Shown here: piece by piece, positions 46,481 to 55,543 of the stretch
How the letters are laid out: every line of letters starts with the position of its first letter
How positions within the stretch are numbered: the first letter of the stretch is position 1
Origin: Sphingomonadales bacterium
GTDB taxonomy: Bacteria > Pseudomonadota > Alphaproteobacteria > Sphingomonadales > Sphingomonadaceae
Reading direction: 5' to 3'
Length of the DNA stretch: 64,000 nt
Assembly (NCBI GenBank): GCA_009995225.1
Contig: JAACPW010000017.1
Span: 25,663 to 89,662, forward strand
Program-made: the position numbers and the translations under genes
The notes under the pieces: model-generated
What the model was told of the DNA's origin: nothing
Databases searched by the model: none
The model's input: only the letters and a program-made list of their open reading frames with translations

Positions 46481-47962
46481 ATGACACAAACGCACAATTC
46501 CAAACGCCGCTTCGGCTTATCCAAATCGAAGATCACTGCCTTCGAACAATGCCCCAAGAAGCTATGGCTCTCGGTCCATCGGCCCGACGTTGCCGAACAG
46601 GATGAGGGTGCCGAAGCGCGGTTTGCTACCGGAAACACCGTTGGCGAAATCGCCTGTGCCCTTCACCCAGGAGGCGTGATGGTTGATCCGCCCACACTTT
46701 CCGAAGCACTGGCCAAGACGTCTTCGTTGATCACGGGAGGCCATCCCGGCCCGATTTTCGAGGCAACCTTTGAGCATGATGGCGTGCTGGTGCGGGTCGA
46801 TGTTCTCGAACGGCTGAAAAGCGGGGGCTGGGCGGCGGCCGAGGTCAAGAGCTCCGGCAAGGTCAAGGATTACCACCGCGGCGATCTTGCCACACAGGTC
46901 TGGGTCATGCGCGAGGCTGGTATCGATCTGAAGCGCGCCGCCATCCGGCATATCGACACCAGTTTCGTGCTCTCCCGCGAGGGTGATTACGCCGGGCTGT
47001 TTACCGACGCCGATTTGCTGGGCGAGCTGGAGGATACCGTCGCCACACGCCCGGCGCTGGTGGCCGAGGCGCGCGCCACTCTTTCCGGCGAAGAACCCCA
47101 GCGCGATATGGGCGACCATTGCAACGCGCCCTTCACCTGCGAATTTGCCGCCTACTGCAGCCGCGATCTGCCGCCAGGGCCGCAATGGCCGGTGACTTTG
47201 CTCCCCTATGGCGGGGGCAAGCGCTGGCTCGAGCGCGGGATCGTGGACCTGCTCGATCTGGCCGAAGCCGATTTGAACGACCGCCACACCCGCATCCTTG
47301 CTGCCACCCGCGACGGCATCCCGTTCCACGACTCCGAAGGGGCGCGCAATGCAATGGCCGGGTGGGGCTGGCCGCGTGCCTGGCTTGATTTCGAGACCGT
47401 CGCTCCCGCAATTCCCCGCTGGATTGGCACACGCCCGTTTCAGCAGGTCCCGTTCCAGTTCTCGCTCCACCTTGAACGGCGCGGCGGGCGCATGACACAC
47501 TACGAGTTTCTGAGCTGCGACGGCAGCGACCCTCGCCGGCACTGCGCAGAGGCGCTGGTGGAACATATCCCCGAGGGCGCGACGATTATCGCCTACAATG
47601 CCGCCTTTGAGCGCAGTGTTCTGCGAGCATTGGCGGCGTCCTTTCCCGATCTTGGTCCGCGTCTCGAAGCAATGGCAGAGGCGACTGTTGATCTCCTGCC
47701 CGTCGCCCGCAACCACTGGTATCACCGCGACCAGCGCGGCAGCTGGTCGATCAAGGCGGTGCTTCCGACTATCGCTGCGGAACTCGATTATGGCGCGCTC
47801 GAAGTGAAGGATGGGGGTGATGCACAGGCGGCGTGGTTCGAAGCCGCCGACCCGGCCTGCGATCCGTTGCGACGCGAGGCGCTAGAGGAAGCGCTGAAGG
47901 CTTATTGCGCTCGAGACACGTGGGCGATGGTTGCGGTTGCACGGGCACTGACTGGCTTTTGA
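46481..47962 (+). CDS. DUF2779 protein: RecB/Cas4-like nuclease plus DEDD exonuclease
   Basis: A 493-residue DUF2779 protein with two nuclease-like halves. The N-terminal half resembles Cas4/RecB: Cys in FEQCPKKLW, VRVDVLERL and AAEVKSSG for D...ExK, and a cysteine cluster CNAPFTCEFAAYC near 214-226, as in iron-sulfur nucleases. The C-terminal half is DEDD-like: LDFETVAP near 303, AYNAAFERSVL near 371 and YCARDTWAM near 477. It probably degrades nucleic acid. It is the downstream partner of the HEPN gene. ATG 46481 follows TAGGAAA. Confidence 0.85.
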   Translation: MTQTHNSKRRFGLSKSKITAFEQCPKKLWLSVHRPDVAEQDEGAEARFATGNTVGEIACALHPGGVMVDPPTLSEALAKTSSLITGGHPGPIFEATFEHDGVLVRVDVLERLKSGGWAAAEVKSSGKVKDYHRGDLATQVWVMREAGIDLKRAAIRHIDTSFVLSREGDYAGLFTDADLLGELEDTVATRPALVAEARATLSGEEPQRDMGDHCNAPFTCEFAAYCSRDLPPGPQWPVTLLPYGGGKRWLERGIVDLLDLAEADLNDRHTRILAATRDGIPFHDSEGARNAMAGWGWPRAWLDFETVAPAIPRWIGTRPFQQVPFQFSLHLERRGGRMTHYEFLSCDGSDPRRHCAEALVEHIPEGATIIAYNAAFERSVLRALAASFPDLGPRLEAMAEATVDLLPVARNHWYHRDQRGSWSIKAVLPTIAAELDYGALEVKDGGDAQAAWFEAADPACDPLRREALEEALKAYCARDTWAMVAVARALTGF

Positions 47963-48043
47963 TGAGGGTCGGGCCGTTGAGCGTAGAGACGATGGGCGCG
48001 CCTCATTGACGAGCTAATACCAGCGGCTTCACAAAGCTGCTGG

Positions 48044-48673
48044 TCAGGATCCATTGCGAGCTGTAAACTTTCGAACGGCTTCCGCAGTCCACGGTCTGCC
48101 TATGGGGGAATTGAGGCCCTGTCGGTTCAGTGCCTCCGCGGTCGCTGCATATGACTTTCCTTCGCTCCTTAATGCGGTGATCTCTGCCAATAACGCCTGT
48201 CCGCGCGCTGCCTTGGCCGTTTTCCAAGCATTCCAATCATCTTTCCATTTTTCGAAATGGGCATAAGGATCAAAGTCCAAGCCATCGAGGGAGACGCTGT
48301 CAGGCCAGACTCCAGTGTGCTCAATGTCGTGGCCCTTCTGGCCTAGCCAATCCCGCATAACATGATGGCTGCGCCAGCCTTGGACCTTTGAAAAATCAGC
48401 ATAGAGCAACTCCGCACGCTGAGCTCTGCACAAGACGGCCAAGCCTTCGAGTGGTTCGCGAATATGGGGGCTGGGACGGTCGGGCTGGAGCTCAACAAAC
48501 ACCCGCTCGGCAACCAAATCGAGTTTTTCGGCTTTGGCGTAATTGCGCACGAGGTGCATTTGGTAGCGAATGGTCTTGCTGACCTTTGCTGCCTCTTCCA
48601 CGTCCTTTGGCAGATCGTGAAACCCTGCCCAAGGCACTGGCAAAGTCCAATAGAAGCCGACCGCTTTGCGCAT
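48044..48673 (-). CDS. serine-recombinase-like protein, divergent
   Basis: A 209-residue protein. Its C-terminal SYAATAEALNRQGLNSPIG followed by RPWTAEAVRKF resembles the helix-turn-helix segment of large serine recombinases. The N-terminal half has a Rossmann-like pattern, but the catalytic YxRVS segment is replaced by FYWTLPVPWAG with no catalytic serine. It is therefore probably not an active recombinase. It may be a DNA-binding remnant or a separate family. Confidence 0.55.
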   Translation of the reverse strand: MRKAVGFYWTLPVPWAGFHDLPKDVEEAAKVSKTIRYQMHLVRNYAKAEKLDLVAERVFVELQPDRPSPHIREPLEGLAVLCRAQRAELLYADFSKVQGWRSHHVMRDWLGQKGHDIEHTGVWPDSVSLDGLDFDPYAHFEKWKDDWNAWKTAKAARGQALLAEITALRSEGKSYAATAEALNRQGLNSPIGRPWTAEAVRKFTARNGS

Positions 48674-48833
48674 CGATCAAATACCCCTTTCCTACGTCCC
48701 TTGTCGCAATAGGGCCTGCGCCTTCCGAGTGATCCGCTGTGCTCCCGGCTAACCCGGACATTTCCGAACGGCCAAACAGCTACGGCTTTTGCTCGCTAAA
48801 ACGGATGGGCAACTCAACAAGGAGCGACCCGAT

Positions 48834-50363
48834 ATGCGTCGAAGCAAAGCAAACGTCCATTGCGCACGCACCAGCACTACGCATCCCCTTCAGATCGCTG
48901 AAATTTTCCCCGCTGCCGGCTATGGTTCGATCGGGCTCACTCTATGCCCCGGCAAATGGCAGCCCTTGGCCGAAAGCGGCACCTGGGAGCGCGATATGGT
49001 TGCCGATGTGCAGGCCATTCGCGCATGGGGCGCTCAGGCAGTGGTAACTCTTATCGAAGCCGAAGAAGCCGAAGAACTTCGTGTCAGCGGGCTCGGCGAT
49101 GAAGTGCGGCGGCAGCATATGGCATGGTTTCATGTGCCGATCCGTGATGTCAGCGTTCCCGGAGCCGATTTCGAGCGGGCGTGGAAGACCGCCGGGGCGA
49201 GGCTGCGCGCTATTCTTCGCGATGGTTTCAAGGTTCTGGTCCATTGCAAAGGCGGCCTTGGGCGTGCGGGCACGGTAACCGCGCGCCTTATGATCGAGCT
49301 TGGGATGGAGCCTGATCGCGCCATTCAAGCGGTTCGTCTTGCACGCCCCGGCGCCATCGAGACACGCGAGCAGGAGGCCTATGTGAGACGTCAGCAGCGC
49401 GCGCTCAACTCTCTGCCCAGCCAAACACCAGAAAGCAGAATCGACCGTGCCGAAGGCGCGTTGCTCGGTCTCGCTGTGGGCGATGCTTTGGGCACTACGC
49501 TCGAATTCAGCGCTCGTGATTTCGGGAAGGGCGTTACCACCATCGTCGGAGGCGGCCCGTTTGATCTAGCTCCCGGAGAGTGGACGGATGACACCGCCAT
49601 GGCCCTTGCGCTTGGCGAGAGTCTCCTTGCAGATCCCTTGCTTAGCGAAGACGATTTGATGCAGCGCTTTGCCTCGTGGCGCGAGACAGGCGCCTATTCC
49701 TGCACTGGCACCTGCTTCGATATCGGCATGACGACGTCGATGGCGATCAGCCGATTCCGTGAGACTGGTAATCCCATCGCGGGGAGTTGCGATCCCCGCT
49801 CCGCAGGCAATGGCAGCTTAATGCGCCTTGCTCCGGTTGCTGTGCGCCATTGGAGCAATAAGCACGATCCGAGTGCCGCAAATAACGCGCCGAGCCTCTT
49901 GGATGACATCGCCGTCCGCCAGAGCCGAACTACACATGGTGCGAGCGAGGCGATTGGCGCGTGCCGCATTTTTGCAAGGCTGCTGGCAGAGGCCATCGCC
50001 GGTCAGCCCCGTCACGAAATCCTGAGACCTCGCTGTGAACCTGATGTTGCGCCGGCCATTAAAGCCATAATGGCCGGCAATTGGCGCGGTAAGCGGCGCG
50101 ACCAGATCGCATCGACGGGATATGTCGTGCACAGTCTGGAAGCAGCGCTTTGGGCCGTCGGCAGCACCGCGACATTCGAGGAAGCTGTTTTAGCTGCCGC
50201 CAACCTCGGCGATGATGCCGATACGACTGCTGCCGTCACCGGACAGCTGGCCGGCGGCATCTATGGTGCAAGCGCCATACCCGAGCACTGGCTCGCCCTG
50301 CTGGCCTGGGAGCCGCGAATTCGCACCCTCGCATCTGCTCTTTTCGCGGCCAGCGAGGCCTAA
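48834..50363 (+). CDS. dual-specificity phosphatase / ADP-ribosylglycohydrolase fusion
   Basis: A 509-residue two-domain protein. Residues about 30-195 are a CDKN3-like phosphatase with the HCxxxxxR loop (HCKGGLGRAGT) near 137-147. Residues about 205-505 are an ADP-ribosylglycohydrolase fold: EGALLGLAVGDALG, EWTDDTAMALALGES and, near 458-464, LGDDADTT, whose acidic residues bind magnesium. It could remove phosphate and ADP-ribose from a protein, RNA or nucleotide signal. ATG 48834 with AAGGAG is preferred to 48789. A YbjN-type gene follows after 51 nt. Confidence 0.88.
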   Translation: MRRSKANVHCARTSTTHPLQIAEIFPAAGYGSIGLTLCPGKWQPLAESGTWERDMVADVQAIRAWGAQAVVTLIEAEEAEELRVSGLGDEVRRQHMAWFHVPIRDVSVPGADFERAWKTAGARLRAILRDGFKVLVHCKGGLGRAGTVTARLMIELGMEPDRAIQAVRLARPGAIETREQEAYVRRQQRALNSLPSQTPESRIDRAEGALLGLAVGDALGTTLEFSARDFGKGVTTIVGGGPFDLAPGEWTDDTAMALALGESLLADPLLSEDDLMQRFASWRETGAYSCTGTCFDIGMTTSMAISRFRETGNPIAGSCDPRSAGNGSLMRLAPVAVRHWSNKHDPSAANNAPSLLDDIAVRQSRTTHGASEAIGACRIFARLLAEAIAGQPRHEILRPRCEPDVAPAIKAIMAGNWRGKRRDQIASTGYVVHSLEAALWAVGSTATFEEAVLAAANLGDDADTTAAVTGQLAGGIYGASAIPEHWLALLAWEPRIRTLASALFAASEA

Positions 50364-50414
50364 GGGCTGCGTGCGAACACCGACAGCGAATGCAAGCATT
50401 ACCGAGGAGGATAG

Positions 50415-50894
50415 ATGACGGATTTCCCTCTCATGGCCGGACCTAACATCGCCACCATGGCAGCCGCCTTGCGCAAAAACTGCATCGAGTATGTGCTCAA
50501 GGGTGTCTGCTCCGATCAAAGCAGTTCGCTCTATGTCACCGAGTTTGCGTTCCCTTACTGGATCCGCCTTAGCAGCGACGAAAAGTTCATTTCCCTCAAC
50601 ACTTACATCGAAACATCGGACGGCGTGAGTGACGACGAATATCTTGAGCTTGCGAACCGGCTGAATGACGAATTCCTTCTAATCCAGTTCCACTTCGACC
50701 GAGACCTGAGACGGTTGTCCGGAGTTTACATGGTGCCCGCGCGATCGGGGGTAACCGAGCCGCAGTTTCTGGTTCTTGCCCGGCTGTTTCCTGGAATCTT
50801 TGCTGAGGCGACGGCTTCTCGTAACGCACGAGGCGAGCTTGTGCCGTCACAAGCCGCTCCTTGTCAGTTGATCGTTATCGAAGGTGACCCCTAG
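50415..50894 (+). CDS. YbjN domain protein
   Basis: A 159-residue YbjN-type protein with the alpha-beta sensory-chaperone-like pattern (LRKNCIEYVLKG, then EYLELANRLNDEFLLIQFHFD). YbjN proteins are structurally similar to type III secretion chaperones, but functions vary. Start ATG has a strong GAGGAGGATAG site. It follows the phosphatase/ADP-ribosylglycohydrolase gene and is probably in its operon, so it may be a partner or immunity factor; this is inference. Confidence 0.7.
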   Translation: MTDFPLMAGPNIATMAAALRKNCIEYVLKGVCSDQSSSLYVTEFAFPYWIRLSSDEKFISLNTYIETSDGVSDDEYLELANRLNDEFLLIQFHFDRDLRRLSGVYMVPARSGVTEPQFLVLARLFPGIFAEATASRNARGELVPSQAAPCQLIVIEGDP

Positions 50895-51021
50895 GGCCCG
50901 CGGGATGGAAGGGTCTTCCTGTGGGCAAACGCCCTAGCGACCCATGCCAAAGTGCCGCATGATTTGACATGAAAGTCAGGCTTTAGTTACGGTAATACAG
51001 AGATAAAATGAGAGGAAGTTT

Positions 51022-51540
51022 ATGACTGCCCCAGCAACCCTGCACGATGAAATCCGCCTGCGGTATGGGCTCTACACTGCGCTCCATGCAGCCAGAGCAC
51101 ACGACCCCGAGACCTTCACGCCCGGGTTCAGCAACACCGTCCTTGGAGCCATTCTGGGCGGTCGTCGTATGCATGGCTGGCGCGTCGTCGGTATCACCAA
51201 AGCGGCGCTGCAAGCCTACAGGGACCAAGATTTCTCGAGGCAGGCAGAGAAAGCCAACGGAATGACTCGAGGCCACCTCCATCGTCGGATCGATACGACC
51301 GGTATGGTCCTTGATGGGGAAGAGCCCCTGTCCGTCGAAGAGCTTGCGCAAGTTCTATGGGATCGGGATATGACGATCATCTGCGTCCGAGGCGAAAACA
51401 AGAAGCTCGAGACCGGAGAAATCGAAGCGATCAGCTTCGAGAATGAAGATTGCCGGCTGTTCACAGGTAAGCAGGTTGGATGGCAATTCGGCGATGCGGA
51501 AAAAACTTTGCTGAGAAAGCTCGCAGACCAATATCTTTGA
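51022..51540 (+). CDS. hypothetical protein
   Basis: A 172-residue soluble protein with no family I recognise. It contains an N-terminal helical part and a C-terminal beta-rich part (WDRDMTIICVRG, RLFTGKQVGWQFG). The ATG is preceded by AGAGGAAGTTT. It is separated by 127 nt from the YbjN gene and by a 559-bp gap from the McrBC-like operon. Confidence 0.65.
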   Translation: MTAPATLHDEIRLRYGLYTALHAARAHDPETFTPGFSNTVLGAILGGRRMHGWRVVGITKAALQAYRDQDFSRQAEKANGMTRGHLHRRIDTTGMVLDGEEPLSVEELAQVLWDRDMTIICVRGENKKLETGEIEAISFENEDCRLFTGKQVGWQFGDAEKTLLRKLADQYL

Positions 51541-52099
51541 TGGTGGATTCAGTAGGTCGGTAGGGTTTTTGGAGCGTATCGACGAGCGGCACATTTCGCC
51601 TAGGTTCCGTTACCCAGGAATGTGCTGACGTTGGCCACCTCTGAACGAATTGGTAGCGCACAGCGCCTCGGTTGCTCGCGATCAGGTGAATCGCGGTGCA
51701 GAGTTTCATGCCTTACTGCGAGCGCACCGGACACCGGCGGACGCTGGCGTGGTGGGTGCTAATCAATTGCCCGGATAGCAGCGGGTTGAGCTGCGTGGGA
51801 GGCTGTTGGGGTTAAACACCGCCTGGCTCGAGAAGATCGAGCGCAGCATCAGCGGCTGTGCCTCGCCGAAATGGGAGCTGACCAGGCCGGGAATGGACAG
51901 TTACAATGGCTCGCACTTTGACGAGCATGAAGCATGATTTGCCAAAGCAGGTATCGTGGGATGGCCACCGGCTTGTAGCGTCAAGTGGGTGCATCGGGGG
52001 TGCTCCAGTCGGTAGACCCTTGCAATTTTAATCAATTATCATTTCGATGACCAATTCTGTCGTATCGCTGCCCTAAGCCTGCGATCGAAAGGATGATCC
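51541..52099. other. intergenic gap before the McrBC-like operon
   Basis: A 559-bp stretch without a convincing coding frame on either strand. It should hold the operon promoter; the last 60 bp before the start are AT-richer (TTTAATCAATTATCATTT) but no clear -35/-10 pair is assigned. Confidence 0.5.
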
Positions 52100-55000
52100 A
52101 TGCGCCTGCACGAAGGACAAACACTTTTTTCGCCCACGGACCTCGTGCGCTTTCTCGGTTGCAACCATGCCACCGCGCTCGATCTGGTGCGTCTAGCCGA
52201 TCCGGACGGTGCGCCCGCACTGGCTCAGGACGATGCGATGGCAAAGCTGGTTCAGCAAGCCGGGCTTGAGCACGAGGAGCGGTTCCGCAAGCAGCTTGCG
52301 GGCGAGGGCGAGCTCGTCGAAATTCCCACTAATCGGTCTTTGGATGAACGTGCCCGGCTGACGACCGAAGCCATGCAGAAGGGTGTAGCTGCAATCTTTC
52401 AGGCCGCTTTCCTGCAGCCGCCATGGAGCGGCTTTGCTGACTTTCTGGTGCGGGTGGAGGAGCCTTCTGCATTGGGTGCATGGTCCTATGAACCGGTCGA
52501 CACCAAGCTCGCCCGCTCGGCCAAGGCGTCACATCTCGTCCAGCTCGGGCTTTATGCGCGAATGATCGCAGCTATTCAGGGTCGCAGCCCGCGCCGGGTC
52601 CATGTCGAACTCGGTGATGGACGGCGCGAAAGTTTCCGGCTGGTTGACTTTGCCAAGGTGCTTTCGGCCGCGATCATTCGGTTCACTGAATTTGTGGCTG
52701 GCGACCCCGGCGCTACCAGCCCCGATCCATGCGCCGCTTGTCCGTTGTGTCCGTGGCGCGAGCATTGCGGCGCGGTGTGGGAAACCGAGGAGCATCTTTC
52801 GCTCGTCGCCGGACTCGGGAGGCCGCAGGCGCAGAAGCTCAAGGACGCCGGGATCGAGACGTTGGCGGCGCTTGCACAATTGCCTGATGGTTTCAAAGTG
52901 CCGCGGATGGCGTCCGCCACGCTCGACAAGCTGCGCGCCCAGGCCAAGCTGCAACTGGCGCGGCGGGCCGGCGGCGAGCCTGTGGTGGTGGCGCTGCCGG
53001 CGGAAACGGGGCGCGGCCTCGCCCTGCTGCCACCGCCGGATCCGGCCGATCTATTTTTCGATCTCGAGGGTGATCCGTTGGAGGAAGGCGGGCGCGATTA
53101 TCTTTGGGGCGTGCATTACCGCGACGGCGCACGATCCGAGTTTCGCTTCCGCTGGGGTCACGATGCGGCCGAAGAGCGTCGCGCCTTCGAAGACACGCTT
53201 GACTGGATAGCTGATCATCTCGCCCGTCATCCGGGCGCCCACATTTATCACTACGCGCCTTATGAGATTACCGCCTTGCGCCGTCTTTCTACGCTGCATG
53301 CCAGCCGCGAGGCTGTGCTTGATCGCCTGCTGCGCGAGCGCCGATTTGTCGATCTCTACGCCGTTTTGCGTCAGGCCGTGCGCACCTCGGAACCCAACCT
53401 CTCGCTCAAGACGATGGAAGTTTTCTTTGCCGAAAAGCGCGATGGGGCGGTGACTAAGGCCGACCAGTCGGTGGTCGAATACAAGAGCTGGCAGCAAACC
53501 GGCGAACAACGGATCCTTGATGACATCCTCGAATACAACAAGGTCGATTGCGAGAACACCGAAGGCCTGCGCGACTGGCTGGTGTCGCTCCGCATGGATC
53601 ACCTACCCTGGCGAGAGATCGGTCCGCCGGTTGCCGTGAGCGAGGAGAAGTCTGAAAAGCGCGAGCAGGCCGAGCAACGCTCAAGGCGGCTGATCGAAGC
53701 AATTGATGCAGGCTCTTTGCCTACGACTCCTGCGGGCCGTGCTCTGGTCGGACACCTTACTGAATTTCACCGCAGGGCGGACAAGCCTGCCCTCTGGGAA
53801 ATGTTCGATCGTTGCGAGCGCGAGGTCGACGAGCTGGCTGAGGACACCGAGTGCATCGGCGCGATCGAACCTGACCCCGACGACGACGGGGTATGGCGGC
53901 GCCCGGAGAAACGTAGCACCATCGCCTGCTATCGCTTTCCGCCCCAAGAGACGAAGCTGCGCGAAGGCGATGTCGTATTGCATGCGCCGACGCTGTCGAA
54001 AGTTGGAACCATCGTCGCGCTCGATGGGGAAGCCGGGCAGGTCGAGGTCAAACGGGGCAATGCTGCGAAGGGTATCTGGCCCGAGGACGGATCCCTTATT
54101 CCCGAGCCGACCGTCCCCAGCGAGATCCTCGTCTCTGCAGTCCGCCGCGTGGCAATGGCTTGGGCGGGGATGACCGAGGCGCAGTGGCTGCACGGCGAAA
54201 CCGATGCCGACGGTCTGGAAACATGGTCCTGCGGTCTATCAGACGGCCCGCCCTACCGCGCGCTCCTCGATCTGATCGAACGCGACCCGCCGCGCCTTGT
54301 CGGATGGGAGGGCGAACCGCTGGTTCGTGAAGGCGAAAGCCTTGTCGAGGCCGCAACTTTGCGCTGCCTTGCTATGGACGAGACAGCCTTGTTTATTCAG
54401 GGGCCACCCGGCACCGGCAAGACCTACACTTCGGCCCACGTGATCTGCGCGCTACTTGCGGCAGGCAAGCGCGTGGGTGTGTCGAGCAACAGCCATAAGG
54501 CGATCAACAACCTGCTAGCCAAGATTGAGGACGTAGCCGAGGAAACTGGGCTCGACTTCTGCGGGGTCAAAAAGTCCACGCGAGGCAAGGAGGAGCAGCG
54601 GCTTAATGGGCGCATCATCACCGACGTCGAGAACGTTCAGGACGTCCATGATTACCCTCCGGATCTGGTTGGGGGCACGGCGTGGCTGTTTGCTGACAGC
54701 GATTTCGATCAGCATTTCGATTACCTGTTTATCGATGAAGCGGGGCAAGTGTCGCTTGGCCATCTGCTGGCGATGGGTTCGGCGGCCAAGAATATCGTGC
54801 TCGTCGGCGACCAGATGCAGCTATCCCAGCCGATCCAAGGCGCGCATCCGGGCGAGAGCGGCTTGTCAGCGCTCGATTACTTGTTGCAGGGCGAAGCAAC
54901 TGTGGCGCCCGATCGGGGAATCCTGCTCGACACCAGCTGGCGAATGCATTCTTCGATTTGCGGGTTTATTTCCGAGGCAGTCTACGATGGGCGGCTCAAG

Positions 55001-55543
55001 GCGCATCCCGACTGCGCGCGCCAACGGTTGCACCTTTCGCCGGGTCATGATCCGGCGCTGGCTGAGAGCGGCATCAGCTTCGTAGCCATGGATCATACGG
55101 GATGCGGCCAGCGCAGCGATGCGGAAGTTGCGCGTGTTAGGGAATTGGCCGACGGGCTTATCGGAACGCCGTTCACCGCGCGCGACGGTTCCGAAGGAAA
55201 AATCGGATGGGAGAATATCCTAATCGTCGCGCCCTATAATGTGCAGGTTAACGCGCTGCGCGCTGCACTGCCTCAGGCAGCTCGGGTCGGCACAGTCGAT
55301 AAGTTTCAGGGACAGGAAGCCGAGGTGGTGATCGTCTCGCTTGCGACGTCCAGCCCCGATGACCTGCCGCGCAATGTTGAGTTCTTCTATTCCAAAAACC
55401 GCATCAACGTCGCCATCAGCCGGGCGCGCACGCTTGCGCTCGTGCTGGCCAATCCAAAATTGCTCGAACTCGATGCCAAAAGCATTGAACATCTGAGACT
55501 TGTGAATACGCTGGCCTGGGTGGCCGAGGAGGGGTGTAAGTGA
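52100..55543 (+). CDS. TM0106-type RecB nuclease / DEDD exonuclease / UPF1-like helicase
   Basis: An 1147-residue three-module protein. Residues about 1-240 are a RecB-like nuclease: VDTKLAR near 134 and a cysteine cluster CAACPLCPWREHC near 210-222. Residues about 315-500 are DEDD-type exonuclease (LFFDLEGD near 317, YHYAPYEITAL, YNKVDCENTEG near 479). Residues about 740-1140 are a UPF1-like SF1 helicase: GPPGTGKT near 767, FIDEAGQVS near 876, KFQGQEAEVV near 1067, NVAISRART near 1103. It probably unwinds and degrades DNA. It is the first gene of the operon; ATG 52100 follows AAAGGATGATCC. Its stop overlaps the next start by 4 nt (GTGA). Confidence 0.87.
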   Translation: MRLHEGQTLFSPTDLVRFLGCNHATALDLVRLADPDGAPALAQDDAMAKLVQQAGLEHEERFRKQLAGEGELVEIPTNRSLDERARLTTEAMQKGVAAIFQAAFLQPPWSGFADFLVRVEEPSALGAWSYEPVDTKLARSAKASHLVQLGLYARMIAAIQGRSPRRVHVELGDGRRESFRLVDFAKVLSAAIIRFTEFVAGDPGATSPDPCAACPLCPWREHCGAVWETEEHLSLVAGLGRPQAQKLKDAGIETLAALAQLPDGFKVPRMASATLDKLRAQAKLQLARRAGGEPVVVALPAETGRGLALLPPPDPADLFFDLEGDPLEEGGRDYLWGVHYRDGARSEFRFRWGHDAAEERRAFEDTLDWIADHLARHPGAHIYHYAPYEITALRRLSTLHASREAVLDRLLRERRFVDLYAVLRQAVRTSEPNLSLKTMEVFFAEKRDGAVTKADQSVVEYKSWQQTGEQRILDDILEYNKVDCENTEGLRDWLVSLRMDHLPWREIGPPVAVSEEKSEKREQAEQRSRRLIEAIDAGSLPTTPAGRALVGHLTEFHRRADKPALWEMFDRCEREVDELAEDTECIGAIEPDPDDDGVWRRPEKRSTIACYRFPPQETKLREGDVVLHAPTLSKVGTIVALDGEAGQVEVKRGNAAKGIWPEDGSLIPEPTVPSEILVSAVRRVAMAWAGMTEAQWLHGETDADGLETWSCGLSDGPPYRALLDLIERDPPRLVGWEGEPLVREGESLVEAATLRCLAMDETALFIQGPPGTGKTYTSAHVICALLAAGKRVGVSSNSHKAINNLLAKIEDVAEETGLDFCGVKKSTRGKEEQRLNGRIITDVENVQDVHDYPPDLVGGTAWLFADSDFDQHFDYLFIDEAGQVSLGHLLAMGSAAKNIVLVGDQMQLSQPIQGAHPGESGLSALDYLLQGEATVAPDRGILLDTSWRMHSSICGFISEAVYDGRLKAHPDCARQRLHLSPGHDPALAESGISFVAMDHTGCGQRSDAEVARVRELADGLIGTPFTARDGSEGKIGWENILIVAPYNVQVNALRAALPQAARVGTVDKFQGQEAEVVIVSLATSSPDDLPRNVEFFYSKNRINVAISRARTLALVLANPKLLELDAKSIEHLRLVNTLAWVAEEGCK

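Noticed and set aside
48020..48045. Hairpin with CCAGC and GCTGG arms as a terminator after the DUF2779 gene
   Set aside because: The stem is imperfect and no T-run follows on either strand.
51700..51990. Remnant of an integrase or transposase before the operon
   Set aside because: Short frames in all six readings show no transposase or recombinase motif.
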